Shown in pieces: positions 46,514-59,737 of a stretch of DNA of 64,000 nucleotides. Below the pieces are notes generated by a model. It did no database searches. It saw only the letters and a program-made list of their open reading frames with translations, and was not told where the DNA came from. How positions within the stretch are numbered: position 1 is the stretch's first letter; each line of letters begins with the position of its first letter. Origin of the DNA: Lyophyllum atratum (Eukaryota; Basidiomycota; Agaricomycetes; Agaricales; Lyophyllaceae); assembly GCA_014905825.1 (NCBI GenBank), contig JACGCN010000036.1, forward strand, positions 434,001-498,000. The letters are read 5' to 3'. The position numbers were made by a program, and so were the translations under genes.

Positions 46514-48159
46514 ATGGACCACGACGCTGACGACCCGGAGAAAGGCCTAGACTTACAGCAAGTAAAACAGGATGGAATAACTCCTTTCAACCGGCACAAA
46601 CCTTACATTCTCAGTCGTATACGAAACTTCAATCAACTCGCAATTTCTTCCATCGGATCTGCTTTTTCTGGCCCCTTATCTGCTATGAGCTCGTATGTTC
46701 TCCAAGACGGCGCAGAAACACCCACGGCAATGGACTATGACTATGAGACGTGGGACTTTGCATATGATCTGGAGGCTGGTCAACCTGAGCCCCGAAGTCA
46801 CGTCCAAAACAAAGAAGACTTCGCGTATGACGCCAGTCACGCTGTCGGAACTTCGACTCCAACACAGGCTCGCTCCAATTCGCCACTCCAATCAAATCGG
46901 CTATCAGACATGAAGCGTATATTTAACAACTTTGCTCGCTCTCGTCATGTAGACCCCCTTGTTCAAATGCACGCCACCATTCCTCCTTCTTCATCGGAGG
47001 GTGCGCAGAAGAGCACCCAGCCACCTCATCAATACCAAGATACTCCTTCTCTGTACCTTTCATCGACTCCTTCATGGGACGAGCCCTCGGGAACGCCTCC
47101 TTTGACGCCAGATTCCTTTGACGACCTTGCGCTCCCATCTCCAACTATACCAAGCGACTATGACTCTGATTATGATTATGAATACGACGCCATGGAATAT
47201 AACCGATCCCACTCGCATTCGCTTGAAATCAAGGAAGGAAAGAAACCCGAACGCCCCGAGGTATGCATAGCTTCTCGATGAATTGAGTGGCGCGCTCTTT
47301 CTGACGTTGGTAATACAGTGCTACGATACGTTGATCAATGACACAATCAGTAATACCTCAAATGATGTTATCGGACCCGACCTCGATGTGGCACAGAATC
47401 ACCAATTGGTGGCAGTAAGAGACGAACGGGACGAATGGTACGGCCTGGAATACACACTTGAACTTAGCTGCAGGGAACGCCTTCCGTCAGATACCAAGTC
47501 AGCTGGTGAACACTCGAGGGTTCGTTTCGGTCTTGGCCAATTTCTCAACCACCTCCATCCTAACTTTGCCCAACAGAGCCGCGAATCCTGGGCCGCAATC
47601 CATCGAGGCAGGATCCACCCGTTCTTCGAGGACGAGGACTATCACCAGTGGAAGAACTGGCACCGCTACCTAGACCGACAGGACGAGAGGCGCAAGCACA
47701 AGCTCGGATGGGAATTCAAAGCGCGTTCCAAGGATCTGGCGTGGTTCTACGTAGACGAGATGAAGACTCGAGACGTCATGTACTGGCAGCAGGTGATCTA
47801 CCCACTTATTCCATGGGGGCTGCATTTTGAAAGCTCACATGTTCTGGTTTCGCAGGAAGTATATGGTGGCGTGGGTAGGGACGTACAGGACCGCCTGGAT
47901 TCTCTGGCCCAACGCAGACCCGTAAGTCTTTCCATTTCCTCCCGAGGAACATAACATGTACCTGTCCCACAAGGACCCGTTCTTTCCACCCAAGAAGCAT
48001 GGCCTCGGTTGGTACCTGAAGCGCTCATGCTCCATCGCTTGCCTCCGCGAACTTCGGCCACTGCCCGCGCTAAAACATAAGCCCAGAACCTACGGATATA
48101 ACGACGCTCTCCTCGATGAATTCTCCATCGTCGACTACCCCATGTTTCTCGAAGATTGA
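46514..48159 (+). CDS. uncharacterised conserved protein with acidic linker and WYxDE region
   Basis: The start is the ATG at 46514 (MDHDADDPEKGLDLQQVKQD). Exon 1 (249 codons, to 47260) is mostly low complexity, with acidic Tyr/Asp-rich runs (DYDSDYDYEYDAME). After an intron ending at 47318, a more ordered part follows: CYDTLINDTISNTSNDVIG, RDERDEWYGLEYTLELSCRE, SWAAIHRGRIHPFFEDEDY, HQWKNWHRYLDRQDERR and ARSKDLAWFYVDEMKTRD. The final exon ends EFSIVDYPMFLED at 48159. Two in-frame segments starting GTTCGT (47519) and GTGATC (47792) and ending CAG look like introns that can also be read through. I recognise the style from other mushroom genomes but know no function. Confidence 0.72.
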
Positions 48160-48762
48160 TCTCCCGCATTCCCATTCATGTTTACCCCATTGTTGTACTT
48201 GTATCTGAACGGGAGCAGAAAGAGGCCCCTGTCCGAGTCTTCCCCCTTGAAGTCTAGTTCGAAACCCTATTTGTGTGTTTTGTGTAGAATCAGTGTCGTA
48301 TATCCATGTCAAACCCTTCTATGTAGCATATAATGTGTCATACCTCGGCCTTCTGTATAATAAGGTTTATATTCATATTGTTGGACGGTATATCAAGGGA
48401 ACATACGGATAGTAGGTATAGTAAGGCATAGTAGGTGTGTACGGTACGGCTCATGGCGGAGTCCGATGTGTAAGTAGGTATACAAGTGGGATAGGGTGTA
48501 TGTGTGGGAGGGGGATAGTAATACAGAAAGCAGAGTTGGATAGATAGTAATAATGATAGTGTGCGCGTGTACGTGGTCGCAAAGACCGTCCCAGCAAAAA
48601 TGTCCAAGAAAGATAATAAATGGCTAGCATGTAAGGAGCCGAAGTAATGTCCATGCATCCAGGCAAGAAAAGAGAACCAAACGGAAATTAAAATGAAGCA
48701 TATAAACTCTATGGGGTACCGGGGCTTGATGTTGGTGTAGTATCCGGAAAGCCTCTTGAAGC
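48160..48762. other. convergent intergenic region
   Basis: About 600 bp between two stops. AT-rich, with TATATA- and polyadenylation-like sequence expected for two 3' UTRs. No gene seen. Confidence 0.45.
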
Positions 48763-50380
48763 CTAGACATCGAACGTCTGCCCTCTCGACGCCGCGCTCA
48801 TCCTCGAGGACTGCACCAGCCGCCTGAACGCGCCATGGCCCTGATGCACGCCCGTCCCATCGCCCGTCGGGTCGACATAGTCCTCCAGCGGCCCCCGCTC
48901 CTTATCGTGGACCTTCGTAGCAGCGCCCCACATCCGGCTCAAGAACCCGCCCGATAGCCCCGTGCGCGGGATACTGGGCATCGTCGAGCTGGACGGGATC
49001 CGGGCCCCGCTGTGGGTACTGGCGGGCCCGGTGCTGGGGAACGATGAGATCGATGAGGAGCGCTTGTAGTCGCGCTGCAGGCGGGCGGTGCGTGGGTTGA
49101 TGAGGATGGCGGAGGAGGAGGGCGGTGCGGGGGAGGCGGCGGTGATGGTGTGCACAGAGGATGTGTCGGATGCTTTCCGGGCCCGGTTTTGGACGGGAAG
49201 GTGATGGGAGGAGCGGTGGGTGAAGGAGGGTAGGGCACGGAGGGGGTATGATTTTTTCGCTGGGGCGGATCCGAGGTCCAGTCGGGACAGGCTGACGTCG
49301 AGCTGCGGCTGCGGCTGGTACACCTGCGGCGCTTGCTCGTCTTCGGAGCTTTCGCTGTCTGAACTCATCCACCCTGACGAAGACGACGAGGATCCAGAGT
49401 CGTCGACGAGAGAACCCATCTCTGAGGATGATGATGACGAGACGGAGTCGATGCTGGCGGCGCTGAGCATGAGCGGCGGCACCGCCAAGGGTCTGCTCGC
49501 GAGTTCCTCGCCTTCCTGTACCAAGGGCGGCGATTTCGAAGAAGTGCTCTTGACTGGCGCGGGCTGAGCAACAGCGGGGACGGGAGACGAGGGTTGGGGG
49601 ATCTCCTCTCCCGGTGTAGGCAGCGGTACCTGTTGAGCCTGAGCCTGAGCTGCCCTCGCCCTTCCTCCCCTCACGACCCTGTTGACTGCCGAGGCCCTGA
49701 TGTTGGCGGCCTGAGTTTGGCGTGTTGCAGTCGTCATGAAGGGCGCGAAGAGCCTGCATGTCTCGGCTTCGTGGAAACGGAGATCGTAGTTCAGGAGATA
49801 GAGGAGCTGCGTCTCCATGAGATTGATCTCTGCGACGTCGAACATACCAGCGTAGCTCGCCCAGTGGCAGTTTTTCGGTGACGAGTCGTTGAGATACTTG
49901 GCTGTGACAATGAGCGTGGCCAAGAAGACGCGGTGGCGCGTACACGGCAGCCCTAGGAGAAAGGTAGACATAAGGATGAGCGATTTTCTAAAAGGCGGTG
50001 GGCTGACCTTTGGCCATAGGGGGGAGCTTAGTGCGCAGCCGGTCCAAGTACACCAGCGTCGTCAGGAGAGTGGCCACCGAAACATTCGAGTATCGGACCA
50101 GGTGGTATATGTAGTGCTCCAAGGAAATCATCTCCGGGGCGGCGGGCGAGTCCCTTTGGTCGGCAAAGGTCACCTTCTGCGGCGTGGATGGCGGTGTTGG
50201 CAAGGCTAGCGGTGCAGAAGCCTCGCCCTCGATTTTGATGACTTTTGTTGCAAAGCGGGCAACGTATTCAATCATCTCCATCGTTATACCGTTCTCCATG
50301 AGGTGAAGCAGCTGGGGATTGTGCAGACAGTCGGGGATGAGGGAGGCGGAATTGTGGAGGCTGCGGGGACGAGCAGCCAT
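48763..50380 (-). CDS. Pho85-type (PCL/Pho80-like) cyclin
   Basis: Two exons. Exon 1, from the ATG at 50380 (MAARPRSLHNSASLIPDCL), contains EMIEYVARFATKVIKIEGE, LEHYIYHLVRYSNVSVATL and LTTLVYLDRLRTKLPPMAKG. Exon 2 continues the cyclin box with LPCTRHRVFLATLIVTAKYL, NDSSPKNCHWASYAGMFDV and AEINLMETQLLYLLNYDLRF. This is the Cyclin_N form of Pcl1/Pcl2/Pho80 partners of the kinase Pho85, which regulate morphogenesis, cell-cycle entry or phosphate signalling. The remaining 300 or so residues are Ser/Pro-rich and probably disordered, with many possible phosphosites. Which PCL subgroup it belongs to cannot be settled by eye. Confidence 0.88.
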
Positions 50381-51677
50381 GACGTACGGACAGAGAGATG
50401 AGAGAGTGGGATAGTTGTATGTTTTATAATACCCCGTCAAGGGATGTATAAAAGATCGGGAAGTAGGAATGGGGAGGAGGAAACTAGAAGCAAGCCGGCG
50501 TGGTTTTAATCGTCAAATGGACCCCAGTCCTAGCATGGACAAACAAGAGGCGAACATGTCGATCACGACGTCCTCAGCGAGAAGCATGGCACCCCCCGTC
50601 CTTTTCGCCTCCAAACGGTTGAGCGTCAGGTCGTCATAGATCCAGTGTATTCTATCAAAAACTGTAGTGCATATCACTGCGAATAGATGAGCAATTGTAA
50701 TATGCATCTTTGAACATAGGTATTGCTCACCACAGCTGCCATTGCGATCGAGACCAACCTCAAACAAAGGTCAACCTAGAGTGTCCGCTTTTCCGTCATA
50801 AGAGCGACGATAACCCGGATCTTCACAGAATTCCCGTCAAAAATGAGAGATGACATGGTAAGACAGTGTCTTGCGGGGCAAAGGTGTTCAAAAGTGGGAA
50901 ACGGTGAGAAGGAAAGCGGCATCGCTTGCAAATCGCTTGAAGTTCAGATAGATATGTAAATCGCGGACTTTTAAGCGGTCACATGATTGAAACGCGTCGC
51001 GTCAACCGCGACGAATCCGAAGTTTGCCAATTATATGGGCCAAGACTCCAAGTAACAGCATGGTACGGATGTTACAATTTCCTCTCCGTGTTGCATGTGA
51101 TGGATAGATCTTCCCCACTAAAATGTCGAGTTCACAACCGTGTTTGCTTTGGAAGCCATTCGCAAACATCCGAAGATGGACAAGAAAAAAAATTCCATCC
51201 CAACGTTGATCATCTTACCATCGTTCATCGACGTCTTTCGTTTTGGTGAGTCTGCCTTCAACCTCCCTTCTCGACTCTTTTTATCATGATCGAAACCAAT
51301 GGCAAAATGCCGCTCAGCATGGGGACAATAACGTCTAGCTCCAACTCCGCCTAGCACACCAACTCGTTTTGACGCGGTGTGTAGACGGGCGAAGGCGGGG
51401 CGCTACCGTGCGATGAAGGCTTTGAAGTCAAAGTTATTCTGATTCTCGCTTTTCTTTTCCTTTTCCCTGCCCATTCATGAGATACTGATTTACACTTTGT
51501 AGTGGGATTTTTATGTATTTCCACGACGGACTATAAATGTACAGTGAAGGAGGGAGTAGGGGCTTCTATTATTTGAAACCAATGAATCTATAATATACAT
51601 TCCACGAGATGGATATTCTATTAAGGAAATAGTAACGTACTTGTTGAGGCGCTCTATTTCTGAATGAATGGACGCAT
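50381..51677. other. intergenic region
   Basis: 1.3 kb holding the cyclin promoter and the 3' flank of the carrier gene. The minus-strand frame at 50513-50767 (84 codons) has a mixed hydrophobic character but no family match, and I leave it uncalled. Confidence 0.4.
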
Positions 51678-52972
51678 CTATTCCAAACTCTTTCGACGCT
51701 CCTCCCTCTTTGCAGCAGTGGACCGCAATAACCAGGCCAAGTTCTCATACACAACGAACGTGATGCAAGTTCCAGGTAGGACTCGAACAAGATTGGTCCC
51801 AAGACCACGATAGAACCCACGAACACCTTCTTCCGCCCACGTCCGTTTGATAGTGGCAGGAATCGTTGGGAATCGTGCTGCGTCCGCGTTGTTCTAAGCT
51901 AATAATAAGAGCGTGTTCCAGAATAGAGGGTAAGTACGGACCTGTATCCGCGACCTGACAACTTGATAAGGGTATGTTAATGCTAGCGCCGCCAATTTGC
52001 TCGTTATAGACATGAAGGTATACGCTGTGTTGGACTGGGAGCCTGTGAGCCGCAGAAAATAAACAGCAAATAGAGACGTACCAATTTGTCTGCGTCTGTG
52101 TTCCACTCTCGACCAGCCTTTTGGTACTGCCGCTTCTTCCGGTCAAAGCCCCACTTTTTCATCTTCTCATAGGCGACGAACTGTATGGCGCCAGTACTGA
52201 CTCCAACCAGGGCAAGGGATGTGCCACGAAATAAACCCAATACTCCTTCCGTGCGCACAATCCTCGAGAGACCATCTGACTAAAGTTAAGCGAGTGCGGG
52301 AAGGCTCGGATAGGGTGGACGTACCCCATAGACCCCGGTACGCTGTAGGGCAGTCGGCGCGAGTCGTGAACATCCTCACACGCACGAGCCAGAAGGGGTT
52401 GGTCAATACAGCAGTAACGGCACCTGAAATGCCAGAATTAGCATGAAAGAACGTGTCGGATCCGTCGAGGAAGGAATTGCGAACTCGCTTGAGCAGAACA
52501 GAGGAGGTATGATCCTGCTGACAACGGTTGCGTGAGGTCACCCCCGGATGCGCGTTTCTTCAGCATGTTGTAGCTGGGAATGGATGATTAGGTCAAGCGG
52601 TGTTCTCGGGGAAGCGCACACGTACAAGAGGAAATACAATCCCCAGCTGGATGCATTTCCTGCAATGTTGGGCCCGACGCCTCGGTATAGACCTTTCCAC
52701 CCCTGCTGCTGCTTGATTTCGCGAAGCGAGTACCATATGTGCTTCCCAAGGGCGCCGGTCGGGTTCGTGGTGGTCACTTGGAACTTGATCTTCAAAAGAT
52801 CAAGTGGGTTCATGCAGAGCACGGTAACGACACCTGCACCAAGTCCTGCAGCTGCATGATCCTGGAAAGCGGTACCATGCTCAGTTTCTCACCCATATGA
52901 CATAACCCGAAAACGTACCAAAGCTGTGGTAGGAAAATAACTAGGTGGTTGTGGTGGATGTGTTTGCACCAT
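51678..52972 (-). CDS. FLX1: mitochondrial carrier, FLX1/SLC25A32-type (FAD/folate)
   Basis: A six-helix inner-membrane carrier built from three repeats. The start is the ATG at 52972 (MVQTHPPQPPSYFPTTAL), splicing to DHAAAGLGAGVVTVLCMNPL. Each repeat has the P-x-(D/E/W)-x-x-(K/R) signature or a variant: PLDLLKIKFQ, PFWLVRVRMF and PYQVVRSRIQ. Substrate-family hints are GPNIAGNASSWGLYFLLY in repeat 1, the PFWLVRVRM motif in repeat 2, and RGLGTNLVRVLPGTCITFVV in repeat 3. The W in place of the acidic residue in repeat 2 is typical of the FAD/folate subgroup. Ends RREERRKSLE-like at 51678. About 6-7 exons. FAD or folate transport is inferred from the subgroup; substrate is not certain. Confidence 0.87.
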
Positions 52973-55900
52973 ACCAGCAAGAGCTGGCCGTCGGAGCGAA
53001 CGACTTTGAAGCTCTTGGCTCGAGAATGCGAGAAGAGTTTGCCTGGAGGAGGAAGACCCACGTCTGACGTCGACAACGACGGTAAGTTTAACGCCGACCG
53101 AAAAACGACCGTGACACCATGTGAGGTGACCGTGATGCGCATGAGCCGTGACTCGGACTAGTCTTGGCCGCAAGCTTTCAAACCTTTCCAAAGGTACATA
53201 TACGTTAACTTCTCAGAAGAATTGGAAGCTTGATGTTGATTAGATTGGTTTGAGGCAGAGTAGCAACTTGTCTACTCAATGCTTCATGAGGTACGCGTGC
53301 CGTTTGACCTATTTCCCCTGTGGTCTCCTCGAACCACCGTAACACCACATAATTGGAGGCAACACCACATAGCTCCTGAAGGGAACCCGGATAGCTCCTC
53401 AAAGGAACCAGGTACTCACCTTTTTGCTATAACATCCTCCGCGCGGCTCTCCGAAACCGAACACTGTCCCCTTGAATATGTATAGCCTAGCACTGCAGCA
53501 TGGACGAATGACGCCGCTCTCACATGGGGCGGCCCGCCTATCTTTTTCGCAGGGAATAGAGCGGTTGTGAAAGATGTCTCTCCATAAACGATCAGTGCCA
53601 CTATTGGTGTGGATCGCGGCGACGATCTGGTCTCAGCCTGCAATGCGCAAGGAGACATTGGCGAAGACTCCAACACTTGTGAGTTAGTGTGGACCCCATG
53701 TATAAAAAGCTCGGGCTGATGTGACGCACGGCCTGTTTCCCGAAGGAAGCATTTCGTAAACCACTCGTCTATGATTGGCTTCGTGCGCCGTTTGCCTTCT
53801 ATGGCCGAGACTCCGGGCCACGCGACTTGTGCGCCCCGGCTCCCTTTCGTGAGAGCAATCCTGCGACGGTCTCTGTTTCTGCAATCCCAACGAAAAATCT
53901 GAGGATTTGTCCGGATCGACTGAGATTTCCATCAAGCAATCCCTCTAGAGGTTTCCCGATCTCTTCTAGATCCATCTTGCGCCCGATTTCAAGAGAGAGA
54001 GAATAGAGTTCTATGGGAAACAAGTTCGCGAAGGTCGTATCCTACCGCGAATCAGTGTCGTCTTCTTCGGCAAGAATACCTCCTTCTGTGTTCCTGTGGT
54101 CGCTGTTCCCTTATCCATGGGACATCTCCTTCGAGCCTGACGGACAAGAGCCTCTCGCGCACATGGTACTCGTACACGACAGCACCTTCGTCAACTCAGC
54201 TTTCTGATTTACCGCCAGTCTAACCCTGGTACCAAACTTTGCAAGGTCCAGTCTTAGACTGAGTCTATGTTACTTTCCCCAGAACTATCTGCGACGCCCT
54301 GTGATAGTCTCCCTGGAAATATGGTTCTTTTCGCATGACATGGTCAATCTACCCTCTCAGCTACGTCGAATGTTACTTAGAGAAACAGATCGAAGTCGAT
54401 GAGAGGACCGCTTCTTATCAAATAAACTGTATGGACAGGAGTCAGAAGACGTGGTCATAGCTCCAATTATCCGGCTGAAGTTGAAGCACCTATAGTTTAT
54501 TCGACTACGTTGCAGTATCGCCAAGAAGGAATAAAACCGACACCTTCGATGATGCTATCTAGCGTCCCACAGCAGCCCCAATGTGATGGAAGCCTAGGTC
54601 AAACGTCAAACTTTGTCACCTCTGTTCTACCAACTCCACGACCGTGAGTCCAATGGGAATTATTTTTTGCCGTACCAGGAGCCTACTCTGTGTGCGGCAC
54701 GCTTTGAGCGCTGACGAAAACACACCATTTTGAGCTGTTACATATTTACAAGCGGGGCCGTTGTCAGCGAGCATTTTAGGAAACAGGCGAACGTGGTGAG
54801 AGTCCAAGGTATGTTTGTGATCCTTCTATACGCTTTTCTAACTCTTCCCAGTTTCTTGGTGATGATGCTTCGGAATGCAAGATCGGAGTCTCACCTCCCG
54901 ATCTGACAGAAGCTGCGTTGCGCGTGAGTATTCGATGTGGACATGATGCCGGCACCGCCTGGCACCGTTTACAGCACATCGTGATCAAACGGTGGGATGA
55001 TGCATGAGAATGAAAGACCTTATCTGATAAGATAGAATGGTGAGAACGACAAGGAGATCCGGCTGCGGTGCTCGAGGAAGCAAGTTGCCACGAGACACTG
55101 GTATATAAAAACGTCGAAGAACTCCGAAGGGGAAGAAGCTCTCAGTGACCAAGATAGAATACCAGATCTTGGCTTCTGGATTGATTGGGCTTTTCTTAGG
55201 ACCCATGTGGCCATGGACGACTACCTGTCATAGTATGACCATTACGGTTTGCAGATGCGTTAGGAGTATATGAAATGAGTACTCGCACATGGCAGTGCTC
55301 GTGAACGAGCCACGCGTGAATTCTCCCCCCTATGACCATCCACCGTTCCCGTCGCCCCTTGCCGCTACCCGTCAGCCGGGGGGTTTCCGCCGTCATCGAC
55401 TGCAACGGCTGCGTTAATTCCATCCGGGTGCCTGGCGCATCTCAGGAATAAGTCATGAGACATGGGTTGAGACTCGCACGCACTTCCAAGGGGTGGTCGC
55501 GATTTACTTTTACGTACTGAGGGCCCACCGAGAGCCGTACCGCCGATCCGAGCTCCACCTGCTGGACTGGATGACATGCTAATAGGAAAAATACTGGAGC
55601 AACAAGCAATGACCGTGTAAGTTGAAAGGCGTCGAGGCCAGAACATAGATCTTGTGAATGTCCCACAGAGTTGAATGTAGCACGTAAGACTGGATGATCA
55701 GCGAACCCAATAGGAAATGCGAACCCTCGCCTTTGCACAGCCAACAGCCTGGGATGTTGGTATCAGCTGTTTTCCTTCGCGCCGCCGGTTTCACCTGGGC
55801 GCCTCAAGTACGCCTGAGATGTTGGGAGTTCACGCGCCGGAACGCTGGGTATGGCGTGGAGAATTGACGGGCTTCGCGTGAAACGACCGACCTCTGATAC

Positions 55901-56492
55901 ATTCCAACTCGCGTGGCTGTCCTAAATGAGCGCGAGCCATGTACTGGGCAACCGCCATAATTCCAGCGACGACCTGTGGCATCATATTCGTCAGGTTCTC
56001 CGCCTCCTGGAGGAAATGACGGCGGAAAAAGGGTTTCGCGCTTTCCTATGGCACTAGTGTTCCCTCAGACTCGATGGTCGACAAGGGACTGGATTTAATC
56101 AAGTCATTCTGGGAGATCGTCGAAAATCTGTGCTATTTGTCTGATCAGGTTTCTAGGGTGAGATCAGCTTGTGTATGCTCGGACCTTCAGGTTGACTGAC
56201 ATTTAACATGAACGTTCGGAGATGTAATTCTCCTGCCAAGTCACAGGACCGCCTTTTGCCAGTCGTGACTTACTCGAGGGTTGGAGGAGGACCTACATAG
56301 AAAGCTTTTTATATTTTCCCGGTCTTGTGGCTTGCCCCCTCTTCATATTAGGGTGCGTTTTTCATCGATACAAATCGATTGATGATGAGGAAGGTTGTTC
56401 AACCCAGGAAGGAAAGGACCCCGAAAACGCGTCAATCGCCTTACGTAATGCGAGCTCTCAGTTCTTGACTTCCTTATAAAGCCTTGGCTCAC
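52973..56492. other. 3.5-kb gene-poor region
   Basis: This is the largest stretch without a gene I can support. It includes the carrier promoter, short direct repeats such as CACCACATA (53342-53381) and AGCTCCT, and scattered short frames (53416, 54013, 54616, 54985, 55365, 55442). None has a recognisable domain, signal peptide with support, or coherent splicing. The last 100 bp hold the prolyl oligopeptidase promoter, with a TATA-like TTATAAAG at about 56474-56481. Confidence 0.4.
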
Positions 56493-59400
56493 ATGTTGCG
56501 CCTGTCCATTCGGAAATTCCAGCCTCTGGCCCACCACCGACGCGTTTTTAGACCACTTCTTCGTTCTGTCTCCTCTGCGACGATGGCTCCTACCTCTTGG
56601 ACCCCAAATGCGTATCCCCCAACACGTCGCTCAGACCACGTAGATATCTATAAAAGTGCGGCGAAAGGGGAAGTTCGTGTGTCGGACCCATACCAGTGGT
56701 TAGAAGAATACACAGACGAAACGGACAAGTGGACCACCTCTCAGGAGCTCTTCACGAGGTCCTATCTAGATAAAAATGCCGATAGGCAAAGGCTAGAAGA
56801 TGCCTTCCGTGCGAGTATGGACTATGCGAAGGTGACCGGTTACACTCCTCGTCTGCTGCCTCGACCCTAAACCCGTTTAGTTTACTGCTCCGACATTGTA
56901 TGAAGATGGCCGCTGGTACTGGTTCTATAACAGCGGGCTTCAGCCGCAGCCAAGTGAGTACATGACCGAGGCATTGACAGGGGTCTCTAGGTTCCTGATG
57001 ACTGAGATTGGCATTCCCAGTCTTCTATCGCTCCAAAGAGAAATCGCTACCCGATTTCTCCCAGGATGACAATGTCGTTGGTGAAGTGTTCTTCGATGTG
57101 CGACCATTCTTTCACGTCTGCAGCTCATTCTAACTAAAACCACAAGCCGAACTTGCTCACTAACGACGGAACTGCTGCTTTGTCGATCTATGACTTCTCA
57201 GATTGTGGAAAGTACTTCGCTTATGGGATCTCCTACTCTGTGCGGCTCGTCTAACGTTCATCACATTGGAAATAACTTATCGCATGTCCAGGGAAGCGAC
57301 TTCTCCACTGTCTATGTTCGTTCTACCGATTCCCCGCTCTCCGAAGCTAGCAAAGCATCTGGGAATGATGACGCTCGACTATCAGACGTAGTTGAATACG
57401 TCAAGTTCTCAACGATCAAATGGTCCAAGGATTCCAAAGGCTTCTTCTATCAGGTATTTCATTTCGGTCTAAAATGGGTCAGACAGCAGCCGTTGATCGT
57501 TATTTAAGCGCTATCCGGCCCGAGAGGAAGCCAAAGAGGGCATTGAAACCGGCGGTGATGTCGACGCTATGGTATACTACCACAAAATCGGGACCCCTCA
57601 AGGTAAACCAATATTTGTGATCTTTTCGTCTGTACTGATACCGGTTACTTACCTTAAAGCGGATGACATTTTGATACACAGCGATAGAGAAAATCCAGAG
57701 TGGATGTTCAGTGTGGATATCTCCGAAGATGGACAATACATCATCATGTATACGATGAAGGACAGTTCAAGGGTACGCAGTACATGCTTTCCAGAGACAT
57801 GCTGCTATTAGCTGATACTTCGAATCCCCAAGAGGAACCTCTTATGGATTGCAGACTTAAGTAAGAACGAGATTGGGCCGAACATCAAGTGGAACAAAAT
57901 AGTTGATGAGTTCAAGGGAGAATATCATGTGTATGTTGTAGAGTCTCAAACGACTCATGTTACTGATGTTAACCTAGTATTTCAAACGACGGACCGATAT
58001 TTTACGTCAAGACCAACCTAGATGCCCCGCAATACAAAGTTATTACTATCGATATATCGGAGGAAGAAGCGAAGACCGAAGACCTCATCCCGGAGGACAA
58101 GAACGCTAATCTCGTCGAAGTGGATTGCGTGAATCACGACACATTTGCCGTAATCTATAAGCGTGACGTAAGTATACCTTTAATTCACCGATCTCTTCGT
58201 TAACGCAAACACCGTCAGGTTAAAGACGAAATTTATTTATATTCCAAGACAGGCGGTCAGCTTACTCGCCTTGCACCCGATTTTGTTGGCGCTGCCTCGC
58301 TTTCCGGCAGACAAAAACAATCCCAGCTCTTCGTGACTATGACCGGCTTCAATACGCCAGGTACAGTCGCGCGTTACGATTTTACTGCGCCCGAGGAGCA
58401 GCGGTGGAGCATCTTCAGGTCGGTCAAGGTCAATGGCCTGAACCCCGACGATTTTGAGTCTAAACAAGTATGTACACGTCAACCTCGTAAGTTTTCCCTT
58501 CCCTAACGAAATATAGGTTTGGTATGAGAGTAAGGATGGGACGAGGGTTCCCATGTTCATTGTCCGTCACAAGTCGACAAAGTTCGACGGGACTGCGCCA
58601 GCACTACAATACGGTAAACAAGCATTCAGCGGCACCAGACGTTTATTAATGCGTTCATCTAGGATATGGCGGCTTCAGCATATCAGTCAACCCTTTCTTT
58701 AGTCCGACCATACTCACCTTCCTACAAACTTACGGCGCTATATTGGCCGTTCCAAATATCAGAGGCGGTGCAGAATTTGGCGAAGACTGGCATAAAGCTG
58801 GGACTAGGGAGCAGAAGGTCCGTCTAGCACGGTCGAGCATCACATATACTCACCGAGAAGTCACCAGGGAAATGTCTTTGATGATTTCATAGCCGCAACG
58901 TACGTCCAGGGATTAGTTCTAACCCGCCATGAAATTTATTTTTCCGTTTCTAGAGAATATCTCGTGGAAAATAAATATGCAGGCGCAGGAAAGGTGGCTA
59001 TCAACGGAGGGTCGAATGGAGGTGAACTCGAAGATAATTTGCGTCTTCCTCTTGCTCAAGCACTATCGTGATAGGCTTGCTTGTTGGAGCCTGTGTCAAC
59101 CGCGCGCCTGAAGGAACCTTCGGTGCTGCTGTTGCCGAAGTCGGAGTGTTGGACCTCCTCAAGGTACTTGGCTGCTGTCTTTGGTTCCTGTGCAACCGTT
59201 GACTGGTCTTCACCCTAGTTCTCTAAGTTTACGATCGGTCGGTTGATTTGATCGTGATGATATCCTACTTAACCCCTTCGAATATACAGGGAAGGCTTGG
59301 ACGAGCGACTATGGAGACCCTGATGATCCAAAAGACTTCGACTTCATCTATCCCCTATCCCCACTCCATAATGTCCCCACTGACAAGGTGTTACCTCCGA

Positions 59401-59737
59401 CCTTGCTGTTGACCGCTGATCGTAAGCCACCCACACCGCTTGCTTTACTTCGTCTCATTCCTCTATTTTCAGACGACGATCGGGTGGTGCCCATGCATTC
59501 CTTCAAACATGCTGCAACTCTTCAGCACACTTTGCCTCATAATCCCCATCCTCTGCTTTTGCGTGTGGATAAGAAGGCTGGCCATGGCGCTGGTAAATCT
59601 ACCGAGAAAAGGTATATATAGCCATCTTCACTCCGTGTTTATTAGTACTAACGAGGGTCCTTCAGAATCAAGGAGGCGGCGGACAAATGGGGATTCGTAG
59701 CTCAGTCTTTGGGGCTTGTGTGGAAAGACCGCCAGTG
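56493..59737 (+). CDS. prolyl oligopeptidase (S9A family, POPA-like)
   Basis: A serine peptidase that cuts after proline in short peptides; about 17-19 short-intron exons. Two start codons are possible: 56493 adds a basic leader (MLRLSIRKFQPLAHHRRVF), while 56583 gives MAPTSWTPNAYPPTRRSD, the usual N-terminus. Landmarks are DPYQWLEEYTDETDKWT, TLYEDGRWYWFYNSGLQPQ, YVKFSTIKWSKDSKGFFYQ, the hydrolase part with GGFSISVNPFFSPTILTF, NIRGGAEFGEDWHKAGTREQ, the catalytic Ser in NGGSNGG, the Asp in ADHDDRVVPMHSFK, and the His in KAGHGAGKSTEKR. The gene ends QSLGLVWKDRQ at 59737. The triad is complete. Length (about 735-765) fits the housekeeping enzyme. Macrocyclising relatives (POPB) exist in some mushrooms, but no precursor peptide gene is visible here. 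Confidence 0.94.

Noticed and set aside
48902..49945. 347-codon minus-strand frame
   Set aside because: It is an out-of-phase shadow of the cyclin's Ser/Pro-rich exon.
50513..50767. 84-codon minus-strand frame with a hydrophobic stretch
   Set aside because: No recognisable family, no supporting splice sites, and a weak position between two well-defined genes.
52973..56492. Hidden gene in the gene-poor stretch
   Set aside because: I tried short frames on both strands for shared splice phases and found no coherent set; RNA-seq would be needed to find a noncoding or very diverged gene.
56493..59737. Cyclic-peptide (amatoxin-type) biosynthesis locus
   Set aside because: The prolyl oligopeptidase looks like the housekeeping type, and I saw no short precursor-peptide gene with a Pro-flanked core anywhere in the window.
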